From: Dromaius novaehollandiae
Taxonomy: Eukaryota > Chordata > Aves > Casuariiformes > Dromaiidae
Assembly (NCBI RefSeq): GCF_036370855.1
Contig: NC_088100.1
Location: 106,064,387-106,128,386 of the forward strand
Length of the DNA stretch: 64,000 nt
Direction of reading: 5' to 3'
Under the pieces are notes generated by a model. The model ran no database searches, was not told where the DNA came from, and worked only from the letters and a program-made list of their open reading frames with translations. This document shows, one piece after another, positions 1 to 13,700 of this stretch. Each line of letters starts with the position of its first letter. Within the stretch, counting starts at the first letter, position 1. Made by a program: the position numbers and the translations under genes.

Positions 1-1890
1 AAAGAGAAAAAAAAAATGTTAAGACTGCAGATCTCTGTGCTGTCCTTTTTACATTTTTTTTCAGACGTTGGCTCTGCTGCATGCAAAGATAAAAGTTTCC
101 TGCTCTGTCTCATTAGCATGATTTTACTACAGACCTGTACACGCAGAATACCAGCTTGTGCCTCAGCTGTTCATCAGAAGCTGCTGACAATGATAAACAG
201 GAAGGTTTTATCTGACTGAAAAGATTTTCTAGGCTGATTGTATCTCCAGCATTCCTCAAACCACAATTTCAATACGGAAAAACATTCAGGCCACTGTGAT
301 GGGAGACAATGACACTCATTTGAAAGGAGGTTTGGAAACAAATTTGCTGACAAATGCTTTGGATGAAGGTTGTAGAGGGAAGTATGCTATCAAACATATG
401 ACTTGTTAATTTGGATCTGAGGTAAGAGGGTTCAGATTCATCATTTACTCCAGTAAACCCATTACAAGACTTAATCTGAAGATTTTGACATATTTCCAAA
501 ACAAATATGCTAAGGCACGTTCAATAAGGTGTATGTACTAGATAATGAAGAGAGTAGTCACCATACTTGAAGGTGTTCTTGTCTATCTAGGTTAATAACC
601 TTTTCCTGGCAGTGTCCCTTCTGATGCAGCATGATTCAGAGCTGAATCATGCCAAACAAATGGTAAGTGGCTTTATCATCACAGAGCAGACTTAACAAAT
701 CCTTAGTGCTTACTATTGGCAGACACCCTGGTTTTGAGCCCTACAGTGCAAAACATGAGGTATTATGTCTCCAGTAGAACTTGGGCTTCTTCATTAAACA
801 TCATGTGGATGTTTATGGTTTGCTTTTTCCTCTGAAGACCATAGCAGAGACCCCATACTCTTCAACACAGGATTTCTCTTTGCTTGTAACAGTGAATTAG
901 ACAGAAACTTTTTCCACGCTGGGCTGCTTATGAGAGAAACGATAAGCCCAATAGTGTTTGTTACTAGCTGGCACTTAACTACGATGTACATATTTAGCCT
1001 TTTTAATCTTTCCTTGTAAACCAGTTTCCCAAGCCATGTAATAAATTCTGTCCCTCTTTTCTGACTCTCTTCAGTTTCTACTGTTTCCACCTGATACTAA
1101 GGTAGCAAAAGGAATATGCTGTCTTGGCTGCCACACACATCATTAGGAAAAAAACAACAAATGACAGAAGTACAAAGATATAGATCATTGACTATGCAGG
1201 TGAGCAACAAAAAATCAAATATTTATTTACAAAAATACAGGGTGCAGAAATTAAATAGTATTGTAAATGCTTTAAAACCTACAAAATAGTGAAGAATACT
1301 CTGCATGTAACATTTTTCTCCCCTATCCTTTTTTTTCTAAGGCATGATCACATAATAACCGAGCTTTAAAAAACAGCATGGTCATCTTAAGATCAACCCA
1401 CCAGTTTGAGATCATTAATTTTATTATTGCATATTATTATATATACTATATTGCATTGCATCTCATTTACAACATGCGCTACCCCCTTACTTTAATATAT
1501 ATTTATACATAGAGGCTCTCTAAGGTGTCAGTGAACGTGTGAAAGAGCGACGCATACGAACAGGCGGGATGATTACGACTTAAAACAACAAGCGTTCAGA
1601 GCAGACCTGCATCCACGCCTTGCTATGTACACCGATACCTACAGACGTCCTTTTAGGACTCCGGGGAATTCGTACCGCACCGCCAGGACTACAAGGATAT
1701 TTAATCGTCTACCAGCAATTTAATTGGCATAACAACAGAAGTTCTCGATAACGAACTTTCATTTGTTTAGTTCGAAGCGTTTTTAAGTGAGAAATTACTC
1801 AGGAGGATTTGCTTGTTCTACAATTTGGGTGCTTTAACCGGCACTCGTTTCCAGACGTGCCTGTTTACAGAGGTATCAGGCTGAGCGACC
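1..1890. other. Upstream intergenic flank of RRP15
   Basis: No gene is recognised here. The open frames are short (under 100 codons), overlap on both strands and show no domain or splice-linked continuation. The stretch is AT-rich, notably 1220-1510, where ATTATTATATATA-like runs and thin poly(T) occur. GC content begins to rise after about 1500, leading into the CpG island. In mammals the gene upstream of RRP15 is SPATA17; nothing resembling an exon of it was recognised. Confidence 0.6.
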
Positions 1891-1899
1891 GGGTGATCA

Positions 1900-2490
1900 G
1901 CCTTGTCGCTGTCTGCTCTCAAAAGCCGTGAGTCCGCGCACCGGCTTTGAGGCCACGGAAACTTCGTGTTGATTAAGCGGGTCCCGCCTCCCCCTCCCCC
2001 CGGGGGCCTGAGCACGGCGGGGTGCAGGCCGCCGCCCGGCCCGGAACCTTGGGAGACGGAACGCGCGTTCGCGGTTCCGCGGGCAGCGCCGGAAGGGGTT
2101 AGCGAGCGCGCGCCCCGGTGGCGATGGCGGCGGCCGTGGCAGGCCCACGTGGACGGAGGGGCGAGGAGGCGGACAGCGGTAACGGGCGGCTGGGCGGGCG
2201 CGGGTCCCCCTTTCCTCGGACCGCCTGGGCTGGCAGGGCCGGCCCGGCCGCGCCTTGGGCTGCCCTGGCCTCCGGGCGCCCTGCTCCCTGGGCCCCGTCC
2301 GAGCCTAGGCCAAATTCCCCCCCCCCCCCCCCGTACCGTTCCCTTCGCGCCCCCAAATCGCCGCCGGTGCTGGGGAAGAGTCGGGATTTGGGAGGGGCCT
2401 CGCGGGAGAGCTGCGGTGCGCGGGGCCGCGTGTGCGCGGTGTCCTTCGTTACGCGGGAGCGGTGTCCGTCTGTCTGCGGCCTGTTGCGCT
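1900..2490 (+). promoter_or_regulatory. RRP15: CpG island and presumed promoter of RRP15
   Basis: GC content and CpG density rise abruptly between about 1900 and 2490 and fall again after 2600, with many GGCGGG/CCGCCC-like Sp1-type boxes. No TATA box lies at a suitable distance before the start codon at 2124, which is usual for a housekeeping ribosome-biogenesis gene. The island spans the first coding exon and the start of intron 1. Transcription probably begins in the 2000-2110 region; the exact start is inferred, not seen. An uninterrupted run of 16 C lies inside it at 2317-2332. Confidence 0.75.
2124..2178 (+). CDS. RRP15: RRP15 coding exon 1
   Basis: The start ATG at 2124 is the first in-frame ATG after an in-frame TAG at 2100-2102, and it has a good context (G at -3 and G at +4). 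It encodes [18 protein letters not shown] plus the first base of a Gly codon. The donor is CG|GTAACG at 2179. The exon lies wholly in the CpG island. An in-frame GTG at 2118 precedes the ATG but is not a plausible eukaryotic start. The poor conservation of this N-terminus makes exon 1 less certain than the others, but the phase (1) matches exon 2 exactly. Confidence 0.85.
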
Positions 2491-4744
2491 GAAGGAAACG
2501 TGTGAGATGCGGCAATTAACAGCAACCCGCAGCGAGAGCACAGCGCGTAAGCGCCGTGTGGACGCGGTGCTCTTGCGTCGTCCACCTGTGGCTCGCTACT
2601 GCTTCTTGTCTCTCTGCGCGTTGCTGCGATGTAGCTAACTCGCTGCAATCACTTCTTAATTGTTTAACGCAGTTGGAAGGATTTTCATTATCGTTATTCT
2701 AGGAAGAGGCAAGACCGTGTCCGTTTGGAGGCTTAGCTCACCGTGGTTTTGGTGTTGAGGGTTGCCGTTGAATCCAAGAGGGAGACTTGGCCTGGGAGCT
2801 GCTGTGAGAACTAGTTTCTGAACATCCAATACTTTTAATAGTATGTGTCCGCACCTAGATCCCTCCGCAAGTTTAGGTGAATAAGGAGTGGAGATGTATG
2901 TAATGTTCCCCACCACAGAGTTAGGACTTTTTATATTGAAACTATGGCAGGCCTGAACCTTTGAAACTTGGAACAGAACTCCGGGGGGTTCTTGTGATAG
3001 AATTCATGAAGTTTTGGTTAGTTTGACATACATGTGCTTCATCTCTTGCTCTTGAAAGATTCTCCAACATACTCAGAATAAGCCATGGCTTGTTGTTGAA
3101 GCCTTGTTCACCTTTCTGTAATTGTTGGAAGTCCTGCTCGTCTTCCACAGTGTTTTTGGTATGGCGCATTACCCTCCTAGTTAGCTCTATTGGCAGAGGC
3201 AGTGATATAAAGAAGAAAATTAATGCATGCTTTTGCAACTTCCCTTCTATTTTCCAAGCCTGCAGTGGTTTTTATGGGTAACTGTAGCAGTTGTTCCTAA
3301 ACAGTGTGTGGAGTTCAGGTTCACACTTTAGGTAGTTGTTAGATTTGGTATGTATAAGAAGCCACAAATATGAATTAATTCCTGTTTTTAAAACAGGATG
3401 GTGATATTGTAGCATGGACAAGGCTTGGGGCTGAAAACTTGTCAAACTTTGTTACCTGTGCCTCTATTTCTGTGCATCCAACAGTTTGATTTTGACTTTG
3501 GAAACCAGGATATGGAAACATACTGATAGGGTGAAGATGATGCAGCTTTTAGCAATTACTGAATGTGTTGAACAAATTTTCTACTTCCAGATTTCCATTT
3601 TATAGTAAGGGCTGTTACAAAAAACAGTAATTCTTGCTGTGTGTATCATGACCATATTCGTACTTTAAAGTCTGTAATATGAACACAGAACAGTAATACA
3701 GTTAGTAAAAATCATACTGTATGTATGTATATATAAGCCACAAGTATTCAGTAAGTATTTCTATTCTGCATTTGTGATATAAATATATACTCTTGTTTCT
3801 TTCCATAATGATGACCAAGTAAGTGCCTTCTTGTCCTCTGATGTCTGGACCTTAGAGGCTTAGTTTTAAATTGGTTAACAGTTTTGCTGCTAGTTTGTTT
3901 CATTGCTGGTTCAGGAAGACAAATGGAAAAGGCAGCAAGATGAGTTAGTCTGGCCACAGGTTGTGTTTATGCTTGTGAAGTAAGTAAATATGCAGTTGAT
4001 TAACAATGAATGAGAGGATAATACTATCATTAATGCTGGCTGCATGGTTCTGTGGCAAACAGATCTTCTCAAGCAGTCCTGACCGCTGTCTCTTAACAGT
4101 TTGGCTGATAAAGGTAATTAAAGGGTGGTAGTTAAAAAAAAAAATAAAAAAAGGTGTTAAAATGTTAAAAGTTAAAACGCTTGATTCAGTAGTATATAAC
4201 ATTGTGATTTTTAAATATTTTTTCTGAAGTAGTGTGAGAGTGTTAGATAGACTAAAATGAGTCGACTGATATCTCAGAATCTCTGGAGAATTGTCTTCTT
4301 GCTAGTGGGATTGTGTAGAAGTCAGTACCCAGCCTGATTCTACTCATCACTTGCTTCGGGGATTTTTAAAGTATATGTGAAATAATTCATTAAAAACGTG
4401 GGTGGTACAAATACTAGTAGAATGGTAGCTAATAATGGCAGGACACTTGTTTGTACTGTTTTTCATTATGTGATAGGATGGGTCCACTGAAACAACCAAA
4501 TACATTTCAGTACACCCTAAACCGGAGCGAGGCTCATTCCAGTTAATCACCCTCACAGCTGAAGATCTTATTTTTGCTCTTTGACCCACTGAACAGACTA
4601 ACGAGGGAAGAGTCCTCATGTAGATTTGAGTTGATGTCTGGTTGGCTGTTCTCTCATGTCTTGCTATTGCTTGATTCCAAAGTCCAATATTTTTATTGCT
4701 TCTTTTTTTATTATTTTTAAGAACGTGGAGGAAGGAAATCTGGA

Positions 4745-4781
<37 letters not shown>

Positions 4782-7700
4782 AGAATCTGAGCAGTTATTC
4801 ATATCGGAAGTCTCAGTGCCTTTGGTTACTTTTGAGATACCTGACAACTGTCTTAATTCACAAAGTGTGCTCTTCCTTTTTTGCTAACCATATTTTGCTG
4901 GCCTTATTTCCCTTGAGCAAGCTTTGCTTTTATGTAGGAAATGCCCACCTACCTGCTGGTTAATCAGTTTGGCTATATGCACTTAAACACTAGGTGTCAC
5001 TGTTGCAGTTTGTATGCAAGTACGTACGTACATACATACATACATACATTCATAAATATGTGTTTGTGTATATATGTATACATACAATTTATAGGTTTTT
5101 TTGTACTGAAATCTTTTTTTGGAAACCTAGATTTTGATTCTGAATCATCAAAACATTCATCTAGTCATAAATTACCAAGACTGTCTTACCCCTTTTACCC
5201 AACCCGAATCACTTTAAATCATTGCTAGGAGGAGCAAATACTTACACTGTATACTTTCTAATAAATTTATTATAGTGGTGCATGCTTTCTTGGACACTGT
5301 CTTGAGGAATCGATTGTAACAGCAGGCAGTGCATGGACCTGAACTCTGGTAACATTTACACATGGAGGAAATTCAAGCAGTGATGGGTTCTCACCAGAAA
5401 AAAGAAATTCTGATACCTTTTTTGCTTTCTTTCCCTAGGTTCTGAGTTAAGTTCAGGGCTCCCTGAAGACAGCTACTCTTCAGGAGGTGAAGCCTTGGAG
5501 GGTGATGATGAGGATGAAACGGCAGCTCTTGGCGATGTGGTGGAAGAGGCATCAAGCTCGAAAGCTGGCCCAAGTGCAGGCTGGGCAGATGCCATGGCAA
5601 AAGTGCTCAACAAAAAGATTCCGCAAAATAAGTCCATCATCTTGGCTAAGAGTAAAAAACTGGAGAAAGAGAGAGAGAAGGAAAAACAGGAGAGATTGGA
5701 GAGGAGGAGGAAGGTGAGAAAGAAACAAAGTATTTCCCTGTACAATCACAGTCAGATGAGGATGTGCCCCTAAGCAGGGATTTGGGAGAGCACTCAGAGA
5801 ATCTCTCTCAGTCTTGGAATCTCCTCCTCACTGTGATCACAAGTAGCTTGAATTTTCTGATCTTCCAGGCAGGCATGCTGTAAGGCCTTTTCCCTTACTG
5901 TTTTCTCTGGGCCATCACACAGGCTCATCTTTGGCAGCAGGACTGTTGCGGTCAGTTTTGCTCTAAGTCGAAGGTATTTCTGCTGTTGAGGGAATGAAAA
6001 GCAGTTGCTTGAAGCTCAGTTTCCTAATGGCTATTCATCTGGGGTATAAATGCCTTTCTGGGCATTACAAGTGAAAATAATTCTGCCTTTCTGTCATAGA
6101 AGGTGAGAGGGAGAAAGGTTAGAAAACTGCTTTCCATTAAATTCTGCTGTGACTTTCAAAATCAAAGGCCTCTGGTTTGAAACTGCAGTAATCCTTTATG
6201 TGCCTGTGATTCACTGTTTGCTCCCCTCACTGATTTTCCTGATAGCAGTTTTTTATTACTATGACCATGTTCTGAATTACTTATGGTTCTGAAACTGTAA
6301 TGATGAAAACAAAACTATGTTGACAATTAAGTAGTTTGTGTGCTTTTGGTGGAAGTTGAATTCCAGGCTATAACTGTTTTCTCTTCAGGCTAAAAATGTA
6401 TAAATACTTCTAATGTGTCTTCTCAACCGTTCTGTTTTAATGAGATAACTGGCTTATCTATTTGATAGTCTGGGACATATTGTGGTTAGGCCATAGCCTG
6501 CCTTTTAAATACAGAGGACTGCAGTAAGGTGTTTACTCAGTTATGGTTACCTAAATACCTGGTTTCATCCAGTACTGCAAAGCAGAGGTAGGCTGCAAGG
6601 CTCTAAATGTGATTTGTTCAACCTTAAAAAAATCTTGGAAACAGTCTGCCTTTTATTAATTTCTTGCTGATGGAAGCTAGAATAGGGCAGTTCTTTTGAT
6701 CAAAGGCCAAAGCATGGTCATAAACTCATGTATTCATAGTAGTCTGCCTGGAATTATAAAGATAAGGACTCTGTAATTCCATGAAAGACTTTTTGTGTAA
6801 CGCAGACTTAATGCAACGTTGCCATGACTAGAACACTGCTAAATTGTTAGAAGGAAGGGGGGAAAAAAAAAGTCACCATTGTTACCTCACTCCTGAGGCA
6901 GGGGCTGGGGAAATACAGCTTTCTACTGTTGTAATGGGAATATGCAGCTGGCATTGCTGTGGCCAGTGATAATACTGGGAAAAATGATTTTTGTCTGTTT
7001 TGAAGCTCATGGTTTCAAGAGCCAAACTGATCAATGTCGTACCTGGCAGTGCTTCTCCAGTGGGTACTTTGTGCTCTTTTTCATGTTTGGGTTCTGTTCT
7101 TTGTAGTCTTTGCCACGTGCCATTGTTGATCACAGAGCTGTTTCGTGATCATTTCAGCAGAGGAAGTAAAATTCTTGAGGCCCAAAATATGGCATACTTG
7201 TCTTGATAGGTCCAGGATTTTATTATGTATAAATTGCTGTGTGATCAGTTTATGAAGGCTCAGAGGATTGGTTTGAAAGCTCTCTTTGAATAATTCCCTT
7301 GTCCCTAGCAGTCAGTGTGAAGGTGTTTGGGTTTTCCCTAGACTCCTTTTGCTTGTCTCCAGCCAGAGGCGTCACCGTGGTGTGACTCTGATCTTTTTTG
7401 TTATAGAGGCAAGTGATTGTTTGAGATTTGATTGGGGCCCCTTACGTGGCAGTGCTAGAAACTTCCCTCAGACCCATTGTCCAGCCCTGTAAAAACATTC
7501 TGGAGTTCCCCGTACCCTCAAGCAAACTGAGCTTTGTTGATTTATCATTTTTCCCCCTCTTGCGACATATTCCATCAGAGTATGCTACAATCTCAAATGC
7601 TCCATGTTCTTTCACATAACAATATTTATAACACAGCTCGATAAAAAGCGGGAGTGGGAAATGATGTGCCGAGTGAAGCCAGATGTTGTCAAAGACAGAG

Positions 7701-10700
7701 ACAGAGAGAGAAATCTTCAGAGAATTGCCACGAGGTAAGAGGTTTTTCTTTTTTTCCTTTTTTTGAATGCTTTCCTTAAATATATGCTATCTTAAAGGGA
7801 GGAAGAGAAGACGGAAAAAAAGCCTGTGTAGGTAATCTGTTTCCAATCAGATTGAACTCTTAAGAAGTGACTAGCAGGAGCCAAGTGATTTATATACAGG
7901 TCTGCATTGTACAGTATCAAGTTCAGCAAAAGATTTCAGAAGCTTTATGAAAGCGCAAATACTTAGACAAGAATGTAGTATTTGCTTAGCAGAATTGCTT
8001 TACTGCAGCACCTCACTTTGTTAATTTTATACTTTAAATATGCAGAACAATTGTTTCTGCCTTTTTTGTGGATTTTTTTTTTGTCTTCTCCATACAACAT
8101 TCAGTTTTCTTGTGTTCATTTGCCTGCTTTGCATTACAGTAGCTAGCTGAATACCTTGCTCATGTTCTGCCTGAGTATACTTGTCTTCTTACAGGACTCA
8201 TTCTTCCACCCTGTCCCTCTATTTATGCTGTTCTTAATATCCTGTCTAAGGAATTTAACAGCTGGTTGTAGGAAGAATAACATGCTTCTGGGGCTGGCAC
8301 GTGGTCTTGCATTAATCTTGGGACAATGTACCATCCTTATATTGGGATCTGAATAGTTACAGAGCTAAAGCGCATGAGCCTTGACCCCATAGGTGTGAAG
8401 GCAGATTGGAAACTGAAAGCCTCTTACCTTGTAGTGAATGTTACTTCTTAACTGAGTTGAGGTTTTAAATAACTATTTTTGGAGCTAGCATCTGTGCTGA
8501 GTAGTAGCTTTGGTAGAACGTTCATTTCTGTAAAGGCAACTTAATGTAAAAAGTGATGGGGGTTTTTTTGTTTGTTTGTTTCTCCCCTTCATCCTCCCAT
8601 CCCAGAGGTGTTGTGCAGTTATTTAATGCTGTCAGGATGCACCAAAAGAACGTTGATGAGAAGGTGAAGAAAGCTGGGAGGTCTGACAGGCAACGTGCTA
8701 AACTGATGTCATCTGTTTCAAAGAAAGACTTCATCAATGTTCTACGAAGCATGGAAGGTGCTAAAGGAAACCAGAATCCCTCTGGAAAGGCCACAAAAAG
8801 TAAACAGGTAGGCTTCATCTTAGTAAAATAACTCGCATGGGATCTTTCCCCAGTGTAATTATTATCCGTTAATATGCCTGCTCTCTAGAACAGTTGTTAT
8901 CCAATTGTCTGGTTTTTTTTTGTTTTTGTTTTTGTTTTTTTTTTTTTAAGCCAATTGGGGATTGAGTATCTCTGAGCATGTTTTCTCTCTGAGTATCAAA
9001 ATACAGAACAGCGGAAGCTATCTTGTGGGACATCAAGCCTTGTCTATGAATAAGGTTTAGCTGTGTTTAAAAAAAAATTAAATTAGAAAGATGGACTTTA
9101 TGTTGGACTTTGCACCAAGCATGTAACAGAAACTGCTAGATTTTAATAGGTTTGTGAAATTTGCAATTTGGGCAATAATAGTTAACAGCCTTTTAATATT
9201 GTAGAAGGCCTGTTGTCTCCTGTGGTAACTCTGGATTTTAGATGGTATAGTGGACCATACAACTTGTGTGTATGCACAGTTTGGGGCATTTGGAACTCCT
9301 TTGCTCTGAATGATCATGGTGTCTGGAACTGAGAGGCTTTGCCATACAAATGAATGTTATGATGGAAAGAAACTGTTATGATGGAAAGAAACTATAATGA
9401 CAGCCTATTAAGAGACATATTAAACCTTAGATGTAGGATTTTTCTTTCCCTAATTCTGTGTACATAAGTTGGTGTGGCTGTATTGCTGATGCGAAATTTT
9501 GGAAAGAAGTATTTTAACATATTTTACTTTTTCCAAACGTGCTCAAGTGAGAGAGACAATGTTGTTGGACTCATCCAACTCTTTGCTGGTCCTTTCAACT
9601 TGTCAAGTAGCTCCAAGTTAAAAATAAGTTGCTTAGACCTATTCTTTCTCTCATTTCAGAAGTTGCCCATTTTTTGAAGCGTATTTGTGTTCAGGTTTGA
9701 ACTTTGTGCTTGGTAGTGGGTGGAATACTGCTGTTGGCCCAGACTCATAGCAGTTAACTAAGTGCTTTTCTGTGCCAAGAAGAAATACTTTAATCAGTTG
9801 GGAGACAACAGTTTGTCATATGTTTTTTGTTTGTGTGCACTTGGGGAGCATGCTGAAACACTGCCTGGCATGAAGAGCTCATAGAATTTTCATGCAAGTG
9901 TAATATTAAAATATTTTGTAAATTCTTCGGATAATGAGAACAATTTAGCCTGGTGCTGACACTTTATTTCTCCTTAAATAATTCCAGCTTGCTTGTTTGG
10001 GTGGGTGGGAGCGCGCATGTGTGTGTGGTTCTTCCACCTTCCCCAGGAACAGCAAAAAAAAAAACCTTCAGGGTAATAGCAATGCCTACTACTACTACTG
10101 CTGTTGTTAAAGGCTGGCCAGGATTATTAACTTGACAACCATGGGATTTATCAGCTGCAGAAACATGGCAGACTGACATTGACTCAATAGCTGAGCAAAA
10201 ACTAGGATTTTTTTCTTTGTTTTTTTCTAATTACTAGGCCAGAAAACAGTTTTCAAATGTTTCTTTACTCCTGAACAAATGTCTGATTTTTGGAAGCATC
10301 AGTACCAGCACATTTCCATTTAAGTGCTTTGGAGAAATAATGCTTTGGATGCTGACTGGTTATTGGCTTTTTTGAGCATTGATAGGTGATGTTTTCATGT
10401 TTCCCCAGACAAGAACTTCAAACCTGAGAGTTTTTCATTATGAATTTAAAGCTATACTTGCTTTTTTGGAGTAGTCAGGTCTGCCCATATGGACAACCCT
10501 CCTTTTCTCCTCCTTTTCCTTTTGCAGTGACTCTTCATTCAATACTGAACCAAACTCTTTAAGAACTCTTTTCAAGCTGTTCTTAATCCACCTTATTTTC
10601 TCTTGAGAACATATTTTACCGGTTTAGCATACTCCTGTGCTCTTGCTTGTTGATGCTTGAGGTTGAAGCCAAAATCTGATCTTCAGTCTCCTCCTTAGAA

Positions 10701-13700
10701 CTGTACAAACATTCTGCCACTGAACACTACTGCTGGCTTCCTGCATCATATCTTTGCTTCTTGGTCTTTGTGAGTTTTTCAGAGGGTGGGAAGCAGGGAT
10801 GAGGCTGATCTCTGTGGAGGTGGTGAATTCCTTAGAGCAGGAGTCCAGTAGGTTGTTCTTGTCATATGTAGGTGTGAGATTTTTTTTTGCGTCTTTGTGT
10901 GTGTGTGGTTTTTGTTTTGTGTGGCTTTTTTCTTTTTTTTTTTTTCCTTTTTTTTTTTTTTTTTTTGGTAGCAGCCTGTTTTGGTTTTAGCACTTGAGCA
11001 TGGCGTGCATTTCTTTTTAAAAAAGAGGGGGGAATATATTTATTTATTTCAACATAAACAATGGAAGAGATGCCAATCCCAAACTCCAGGCACCCTGCCA
11101 TCAATTAAAATACAGTCCAGAACAATAAAAACACTACCCCACCCACATAAAACAAGCAGTCAGCAAGAAAAATAGGAGAATAAAGTTTTCCCAGTGAAAG
11201 CAAACTTTTCTTTATCCAAGCCTTGTGCTATGCAAAGGAGACTTGACTATATTTGTGAGATGGGTCAGATACTTACTTTTTCTTACTCTCTGCAGTGATA
11301 TGTGAGTGCAAGATTTGCTGCCATGTTTTTTAAAGGGTGGTGACTTCTTCCCAATGTGTAGAAGCTTGTAAAGCTCTGTTGTGGTTGATTATTTAGTCAT
11401 GTATATATATGCATATGAAAAAGAAAATGTATTCTCTGTAAAGGTCCACCCATAGCACTGAGGTTTATCACTTTAGCACAACCTACTTCTACAATTTGTT
11501 CTCTCATTTTCTGTCAGTTTCTTCCATTAATGGGAAAAACAGGCAACCTGTGCCCTTGCAAAAAGAGCTCTGCTGCTTATGGTCTTACATGCTTTTTAGC
11601 CATTGGCCTGAACGCTATTTGGTGCGAGTTTTCACCCCTCACCCAATACAGATATGAAAGAAAGACTATAATGCTGTAAAAAAATTTCTTTTGCCATCTG
11701 AAATTGTAGCCCTCTTTCAGGTTTCGTGTGCCCAGATGGGAGTAATTACTCTTCTGACCTGGTGCCAAAAGCTTTGCCTTTCATATCATTAATTGTTTAT
11801 CAAGGTATTTCTTAATCCTCGCTGAGCCAGCTGACTTGTGTAATATTTTTCCCTGTTTTTTTCCAAGGTACTGTACACAGTGCTTGCCTCTGGGTAAAAT
11901 CATTTGATTTCCATCCCCTTGTCCGCCCCCCCCCCCCCCCCCCATCTGAAAGCCTTTCAATGTGGGAGAAGAATGCAATAATTTAAAAATACTACTGGTT
12001 TGTTTTTTGTGTGTGTTTTTTTTTTTAAATAGCATTTGTCAGGAGATAGAAGGCATTTCAAGTCTTGTTCAACACAATCCTTATAGAGCAAGTTTTCAGT
12101 TCAATATGTGTTGGTTGTATCTTGCTACTGCTCACCTGTAAGATACTTTAAGAAATGTATTTTTAAACTACTGGTTTAAAAAATGTACATATCAGAGATG
12201 CTGTCTTTCCAGTCCTGGAGGCTGAAGTCAGCTTTATGACCATAGAACAAACACAGCAGTAGATGGTGGTGGTGAAGGGTTCCTTGCACTACTCCAATGC
12301 AGCTTTGCTGTACTTTTTTTTTCTTTTTTTTTCCTTTTTCCTATAGAGATAAGTTCCTTTCTTTTTGAATAACCTTTCAGACAGTTGCTTCTGAAAGAGA
12401 CATCACAGGGTCTAACATAGGTGGCATTTTTGTCATGGACACTTCTTTCTTACACTAGCTCCGAATCTATTAATTTCTTTTCTGTAGCCTGTCAGCTGTT
12501 CATCTGGCCTGGCCTGGAACTAATTGGAACTGGTGATCTGAAGTTGAATGATAATGAATTACAGATTGTGGTAAATCCTTATTAGGAAAATGTTTTACTC
12601 TCCAGCACCCTTTTCTTTTAAAATCCTTAGTTAAGGAAACAAGAAACTCCCCTCCTACACAGTTTTTCTTTCTCTTATCATGGTATGTTTCAAGGATAGA
12701 TTTTAGTATGTGATTGTGGTGAGGCTAATTTCATTTCTCATACCTCTTACTTTCAGGTTATGTTAATATACATAACACACTCCAGTTTTAATGAAAGCCC
12801 AGTGCTCCAATTAAAGTCCAAGACTCCAATGAGTTAGATTAGACTCAAGGGATACTTTAAGTATCCTTAACAAATTTCTGGGCACTGTTAGTATTATGGC
12901 TTAAGGAAGTAACTGTGCTTCTAAGGTTGAATGAGGCTTCTGATCTCTCAGACCTGTACAGACATGTTGACTGATATAGTGAATTATATTAAGCCTGAAA
13001 TCTTAACTGTATGAGAACAAAGCAATTCAGAGTTAACGTTCCCAGGGCAGACTCAACTCTTCTCCCTGCCTGCATGTCAGTTCCAGCAGGGTCATTCATT
13101 ACATGGTGTCAGGAGAAGCACCAAAAACTCTGCTCTTGGCTTCTCACTTATCATTTGTGCTACTCCCTGTAAAGCATTACTGGATGATAAAATAAATAAC
13201 TGGCATAAAACTTACAAATATTGTTTGTGACAAGCATAGTCTGCACTTGGGAACCTTTAATTTTGAATTAAGTCTTTGAAGCATGGTCTTCTGAATCACC
13301 CACGTTTGCTTCAACTTGTAAGTTTTTTCATGCCAGATCTGCTGCAGAGCATTTAAATGGTGCAAACAAGAACAAGATTTTCTGTTCTACTTCAGTTACC
13401 ATGATCCAAATTCCGCAAAATAATTTTTCTATAAACTTTACTGCTGACTACATGACTTGGAAGTACAATTTCATTGTCATGTTGTGATAGCACCTAGAAA
13501 AAAATTGTTGTATTGGTCTCAAAGTAGTATTTATTCTAAAATAATTTATTAAAAAGAGAAAAGATTGGCAGAAAATAATGTAAGTTATTTCATGTCACCT
13601 CTTACTCATATGAGACTGTTCAGTGCTTACTCTAGAGCTGGACTGAGAACTGAAAAAACTTTCTAGCAAAGGTTCTTCTGACTGATGTGTGTTTTATAAA

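Larger units (their letters stand above)
2179..5438 (+). other. RRP15: RRP15 intron 1
   Basis: A GT-AG intron of about 3.26 kb. The first 400 bases are still CpG island; the remainder is AT-rich and holds a TG/AG microsatellite near 4745 and a TACG/TACA tract near 5021. No coding or RNA feature was recognised. The acceptor is TTCCCTAG before 5439, preceded by a T-rich tract. Confidence 0.85.

Noticed and set aside
2118-2123. In-frame GTG upstream of the RRP15 ATG as an earlier start
   Set aside because: Non-ATG initiation is unlikely in this setting, and the ATG six bases later has a good Kozak context with an in-frame stop at 2100.
1818-2648. 276-codon minus-strand open frame (and similar frames) across the RRP15 CpG island
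   Set aside because: Composition is Arg/Pro/Gly/Ala as expected where stop codons are rare in GC-rich DNA. It overlaps the real exon 1 on the other strand and shows no recognisable domain.
5021-5095. Possible CRISPR-like or structured array
   Set aside because: It is a plain tetranucleotide microsatellite with no spacers; the host is a vertebrate.
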